Positions 61,305 to 64,000 of a stretch of 64,000 bases of DNA are shown here, piece by piece. A model generated the notes under the pieces. The model saw only the letters and a program-made list of their open reading frames with translations. It did not search any database and was not told the origin of the DNA. Position 1 is the first letter of the stretch. The number at the start of each line of letters is the position of its first letter. A program made the translations under genes and the position numbers. The stretch comes from CAJCIY01 sp964245825 (lineage in GTDB: Bacteria; Actinomycetota; Actinomycetes; Mycobacteriales; CAJCIY01), in assembly GCA_964245825.1 (NCBI GenBank), contig CAXTNT010000003.1:186001-250000 (forward strand), written 5' to 3'.

Positions 61305-63122
61305 GTGAGCGAGGACGACGAGGGCCAGTCACATCGGGCGGCGCTGTACCGGAAGTACCAAGCGGAGCGGGACAAGCGCCTCGTCGAAGGTCGGTCCGCG
61401 ATCAGGGACCTTCGCACCGATGAGGCGTTCGCCGACTACCTGAACGACCCGTTCACCCCATTCGTCGAACGCGAACCGGTTCAGGCCGCGGCCGATGTCA
61501 CGATCGTCGGCGCCGGACTAGCCGGCCTCGTCGTCGCCGCTCAGCTCCGCAAGGCCGGGATCGAGACCATCCGCCTCATCGACCGCGCCGGCGGACCCGG
61601 TGGTGCCTGGTACTGGAACCGCTACCCGGGCGTGATGTCCGACATCGAGTCGTACGTGTACCTGCCGATGCTCGAGGAGCTCGGCTACACCCCCACAAGG
61701 AAGTACACGTTCGGCTCGGAGATCCGGCAACACCTCGAGTCCATCGCCGACCGGTTCGCACTGCGAGACGACGCGCTGTTCCACACGGGCGTCGAGAGCA
61801 CGCAGTGGGACGAGTCCATCGGGCGCTGGGTGCTGAGGACCGACCGCGGAGATGTGCTCACCTCGAAGTACGTCGTGATGGCCGTGGGGATCCTCAACCT
61901 CCTGAAGCTCCCGTTGATCCCGGGCATGGAGACCTTCGCCGGGGAGTCGTTCCATACGGCACGGTGGAACTACGCCTACACCGGCGGCACGCCGCAGGAC
62001 CCTGCGCTGGTGAACCTCGCGGACAAGGTCGTGGGTGTCCTGGGCACCGGCGCCACCGCCATCCAGTGCGTACCCCCCCTGGCAGAGCACTCCAAGCACC
62101 TGTACGTGTTCCAGCGCACACCCTCAGCCATCGGCGAACGGGGCAACCGCCCGACCGGTGCCGACGTGATCCGGACGATGCGACCAGGCTGGCAGCGCTC
62201 CCGGATGGACAGCTTCTCGGGTGTGATGGCAGGCGCGGCCGTCGAGGACCTTGTCGACGACGGGTGGACCCGCGACTGGCGCCAGGTGGTCAGCCCGAGG
62301 GTCACGCCGGGCATGTCGCGCCACGACATCGCCCGACAGGTCGAAGAGTGCGACTTCGCGATCATGGACGCGCATCGCGAGCGGGTCAGCACGATCGTGC
62401 GGGACCCCGACACCGCTGAGATGCTCAAGCCCTACTACCGCTACGCGTGCAAGCGCCCCTGCTTCCACGACGAGTTCCTGCCCACCTTCAACCGACCGAA
62501 CGTCACCCTGGTCAGCTGCCCGGGGGGCATCGAACGCGTCACGAGCGAAGGGTTGGTGGTCGACGGCACGCTGTTCGAGCTCGACTGCATCGTGTACGCC
62601 ACGGGCTTCGAACCAGAGTCGACGCCATTCCCCCAGCGGGCCGGACACCAGATCACGGGTCGTGACGGGATGACACTGGCCGCGAAGTTCGCCGCCGGCC
62701 CGCGGACCCTGCACGGCGTGATGACCAGAGGTTTCCCGAACCTGTTCATCATGCCCGCACCGTTCCAGCAGGCTGCCGGTAGCCCGAACTACACCCACGT
62801 CGCCGTCGAAGGCGCCGAGCACATCGCGGCCACGATCGCTGCGCTCCACCAGCGCGGCGTACAGGTCGCCGATGTCTCCGCGCAGGCGGAGCAGGCGTGG
62901 GTCGACGAGATCGTCAGCGCCTTCCGGGATCCCTCCCGTTTCTTGGCTGCCTGCACCCCGTCGAGGATCAACTTCGAAGGCGACATGAGCAAGATCACCC
63001 CCCTCGCCGGCAGCTACGGCGGGGGGGCTGGCGACCTGTTCGGGTGGCGAGACCTTCTTGCGGACTGGCGCAGGGACGGGAAGTTCGCCGGCCTCGAGCT
63101 CGACGAGCGCCGCAGCTCGTGA
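61305..63122 (+). CDS. Flavin monooxygenase, Baeyer-Villiger type
   Basis: A 605-residue FAD/NADPH monooxygenase. GAGLAG (69-74) binds FAD, GTGATA (247-252) binds NADPH, and FAGESFHTARW (F211, G213, H217, W221) is the type I Baeyer-Villiger fingerprint between them. The N-terminal ~60-residue extension and overall length match the group containing steroid and cyclic-ketone monooxygenases. It would insert oxygen next to a ketone to make an ester or lactone, which the HSL-type hydrolases could open. GTG 61305 has only a weak SD. Its stop overlaps the next SDR (GTGA). Confidence 0.87.
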   Translation: MSEDDEGQSHRAALYRKYQAERDKRLVEGRSAIRDLRTDEAFADYLNDPFTPFVEREPVQAAADVTIVGAGLAGLVVAAQLRKAGIETIRLIDRAGGPGGAWYWNRYPGVMSDIESYVYLPMLEELGYTPTRKYTFGSEIRQHLESIADRFALRDDALFHTGVESTQWDESIGRWVLRTDRGDVLTSKYVVMAVGILNLLKLPLIPGMETFAGESFHTARWNYAYTGGTPQDPALVNLADKVVGVLGTGATAIQCVPPLAEHSKHLYVFQRTPSAIGERGNRPTGADVIRTMRPGWQRSRMDSFSGVMAGAAVEDLVDDGWTRDWRQVVSPRVTPGMSRHDIARQVEECDFAIMDAHRERVSTIVRDPDTAEMLKPYYRYACKRPCFHDEFLPTFNRPNVTLVSCPGGIERVTSEGLVVDGTLFELDCIVYATGFEPESTPFPQRAGHQITGRDGMTLAAKFAAGPRTLHGVMTRGFPNLFIMPAPFQQAAGSPNYTHVAVEGAEHIAATIAALHQRGVQVADVSAQAEQAWVDEIVSAFRDPSRFLAACTPSRINFEGDMSKITPLAGSYGGGAGDLFGWRDLLADWRRDGKFAGLELDERRSS

Positions 63123-64000
63123 CGGTTCAGCAGCCCGCCACCGCCCACCCGTCGGGGAGCGGCACGGAGCTGTCGCCCGTGGTCGTCGTGACCGGCGGCG
63201 GCGGCGGCATCGGTGCCGCGATCGCGGAGACGTTCGGCCGCGGTGGTTGGGTAGTCGTCACCGTCGACCCGGGCGTCGACGTGGAGGGGACGACCACGGC
63301 GTCGGATCCGGCCACCGCGACCACGACCACGCAACGCATCGCTGCCGCCGGTGGCACGGGCCGGGCGTCGAATGCCTCGGTGACGGACCTCGAAGCGCTC
63401 GAGGATCTGTTCGCCGGCCTGGTCAGCGAGTTCGGGCGACTCGATGCCGTGATCAACGTCGCTGGAATCACGCGCGTCTCCTCGTTCGCCCGAGGCGACG
63501 AGGCCGCGTGGACTGCGCTCCTCGACGTGCATGTGAACGGTTACCTCAACGTGCTCCGCGCCGCGCTGCCCATCATGGCCGAAGCCGGCCGCGGCCAGGT
63601 CCTCGGGGTCACCTCTGGCTCAGGGTGGCGCCCCGCCAACGCCGGTGCGTACGGCTGTGCGAAGCGGGCGGTCGCGAGCCTGACCTGGCAGCTCGGGCCG
63701 CTCGCGCCGAACGGAGTCGCGGTCAACGCCCTGTCACCGATCGCTGCCACGCGGATGGTTGCGCATGGCAACCAGCGTCGCTCGACGTCGCCAGCGGGCA
63801 CGTCGGGAACCGGCGGCCTGTCGGTGTCGGCCAACATGCCCCCGCCGGAACACCTGGGTCCGATCGGCGCATACCTGGCGGGAGAGGCGTTCACGGCCTG
63901 GTGTAGCGGCCAGGTGATGTTCTCCAACGGGTCCGAGGTCACCTGGGTCGTCCCGCCCCAGCTCCTCGAGGTCGTGTCGACGTCGAGCGCACAGCCGCTG
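63119..64000 (+). CDS. SDR family oxidoreductase, truncated by the window edge
   Basis: An open frame of 294 codons running off the right edge. GTG 63119 overlaps the monooxygenase stop. TGGGGGIG (25-32) binds NAD(P), a ~25-residue threonine/alanine-rich insertion (50-80) follows strand 2, then INVAG (112-116), S168 and YGCAK (Y178/K182). The insertion resembles actinobacterial hydroxysteroid-dehydrogenase-like SDRs. It probably makes the ketone used by the adjacent Baeyer-Villiger enzyme. Confidence 0.82.
   Translation, partial: MTVQQPATAHPSGSGTELSPVVVVTGGGGGIGAAIAETFGRGGWVVVTVDPGVDVEGTTTASDPATATTTTQRIAAAGGTGRASNASVTDLEALEDLFAGLVSEFGRLDAVINVAGITRVSSFARGDEAAWTALLDVHVNGYLNVLRAALPIMAEAGRGQVLGVTSGSGWRPANAGAYGCAKRAVASLTWQLGPLAPNGVAVNALSPIAATRMVAHGNQRRSTSPAGTSGTGGLSVSANMPPPEHLGPIGAYLAGEAFTAWCSGQVMFSNGSEVTWVVPPQLLEVVSTSSAQPL

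Noticed and set aside
53260..64000. Horizontally acquired segment distinct from the left part
   Set aside because: The impression of slightly lower GC was not measured, and gene content matches the rest; a sliding-window composition test would be needed.

Overview
The window is very GC-rich, densely packed actinobacterial chromosome. GTG starts are common, Shine-Dalgarno (SD) sequences are GGAGG-like, and many genes join through 1- to 4-base ATGA, GTGA or TGATG overlaps. F420-type luciferase-like oxidoreductases, a mycofactocin-type short-chain dehydrogenase (SDR), P450s, a [3Fe-4S] ferredoxin, a FadR-type regulator and neocarzinostatin-fold secreted proteins all suit a high-GC actinomycete (Mycobacteriales, Frankiales or Sporichthyales range). 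The genus cannot be fixed from the sequence. A run of 10 N at 59134-59143 shows a scaffolded draft assembly.

About 80% of the window is lipid or alicyclic-compound catabolism. Region 1 (98-1913, +) holds two SDRs. Region 2 (1916-14374, all -) is a long operon-like run: acyl-CoA ligase, MaoC-type hydratase, phosphotransferase, aldehyde dehydrogenase, a 66-residue ORF, a CYP124/125/142-like P450, a 15-codon micro-ORF, a TLP1-type thiolase, a 101-residue protein, a second acyl-CoA ligase, an SDR and a sulfotransferase. Region 3 (14463-16250, +) has an acrylyl-CoA-reductase-like enzyme, a hydantoinase A remnant and a VOC protein. A FadR-type repressor (16294-17106, -) is divergent from region 4 (17272-22305, +): an acyl-CoA dehydrogenase (ACAD) pair, a third ligase, an SDR, a ferredoxin and a thioesterase. 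Region 5 (22336-27876) has a 3-hydroxyacyl-CoA-type SDR and two more ACAD pairs. Region 6 (28214-36446) has an amidohydrolase, a CoA-transferase, a second P450, a 37-residue ORF, a DUF35-thiolase fusion, the mycofactocin-type SDR, a crotonase and a luciferase-like enzyme. Region 7 (36420-42428) has a DoxX protein, a decayed crotonase, a DUF1214-type protein, an SDR, a second luciferase-like enzyme and two alpha/beta hydrolases. Region 8 (42490-47273, -) is a branched-chain-amino-acid-type ABC importer with both permeases and one ATPase fused in one chain. Region 9 (47455-50842, +) is a CoA-transferase, amidohydrolase and crotonase triad.

Region 10 (50908-53106, +) breaks the theme. It holds a class E/F-like sortase and two secreted neocarzinostatin-fold proteins with their own promoters and strong hairpins. 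This is the most unusual part of the window. Region 11 (53260-64000) returns to catabolism: a fourth ACAD pair, a second amidohydrolase paralogous to the one at 28214, two SDRs, a crotonase, a phosphotransferase interrupted by the assembly gap, an unrecognised protein and a Baeyer-Villiger-type monooxygenase.

Inferred working model: a hydrophobic, probably branched or polycyclic substrate (steroid- or terpenoid-like) is taken up and oxidised by P450, monooxygenase and dehydrogenases. It is activated by ligases or CoA-transferases, shortened by heteromeric ACADs, hydratases, SDRs and thiolase or retro-aldolase enzymes, with redox cofactors beyond NAD (F420, mycofactocin). The substrate is not shown by the sequence. 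No tRNA, rRNA, CRISPR, transposase, phage or restriction gene was recognised.
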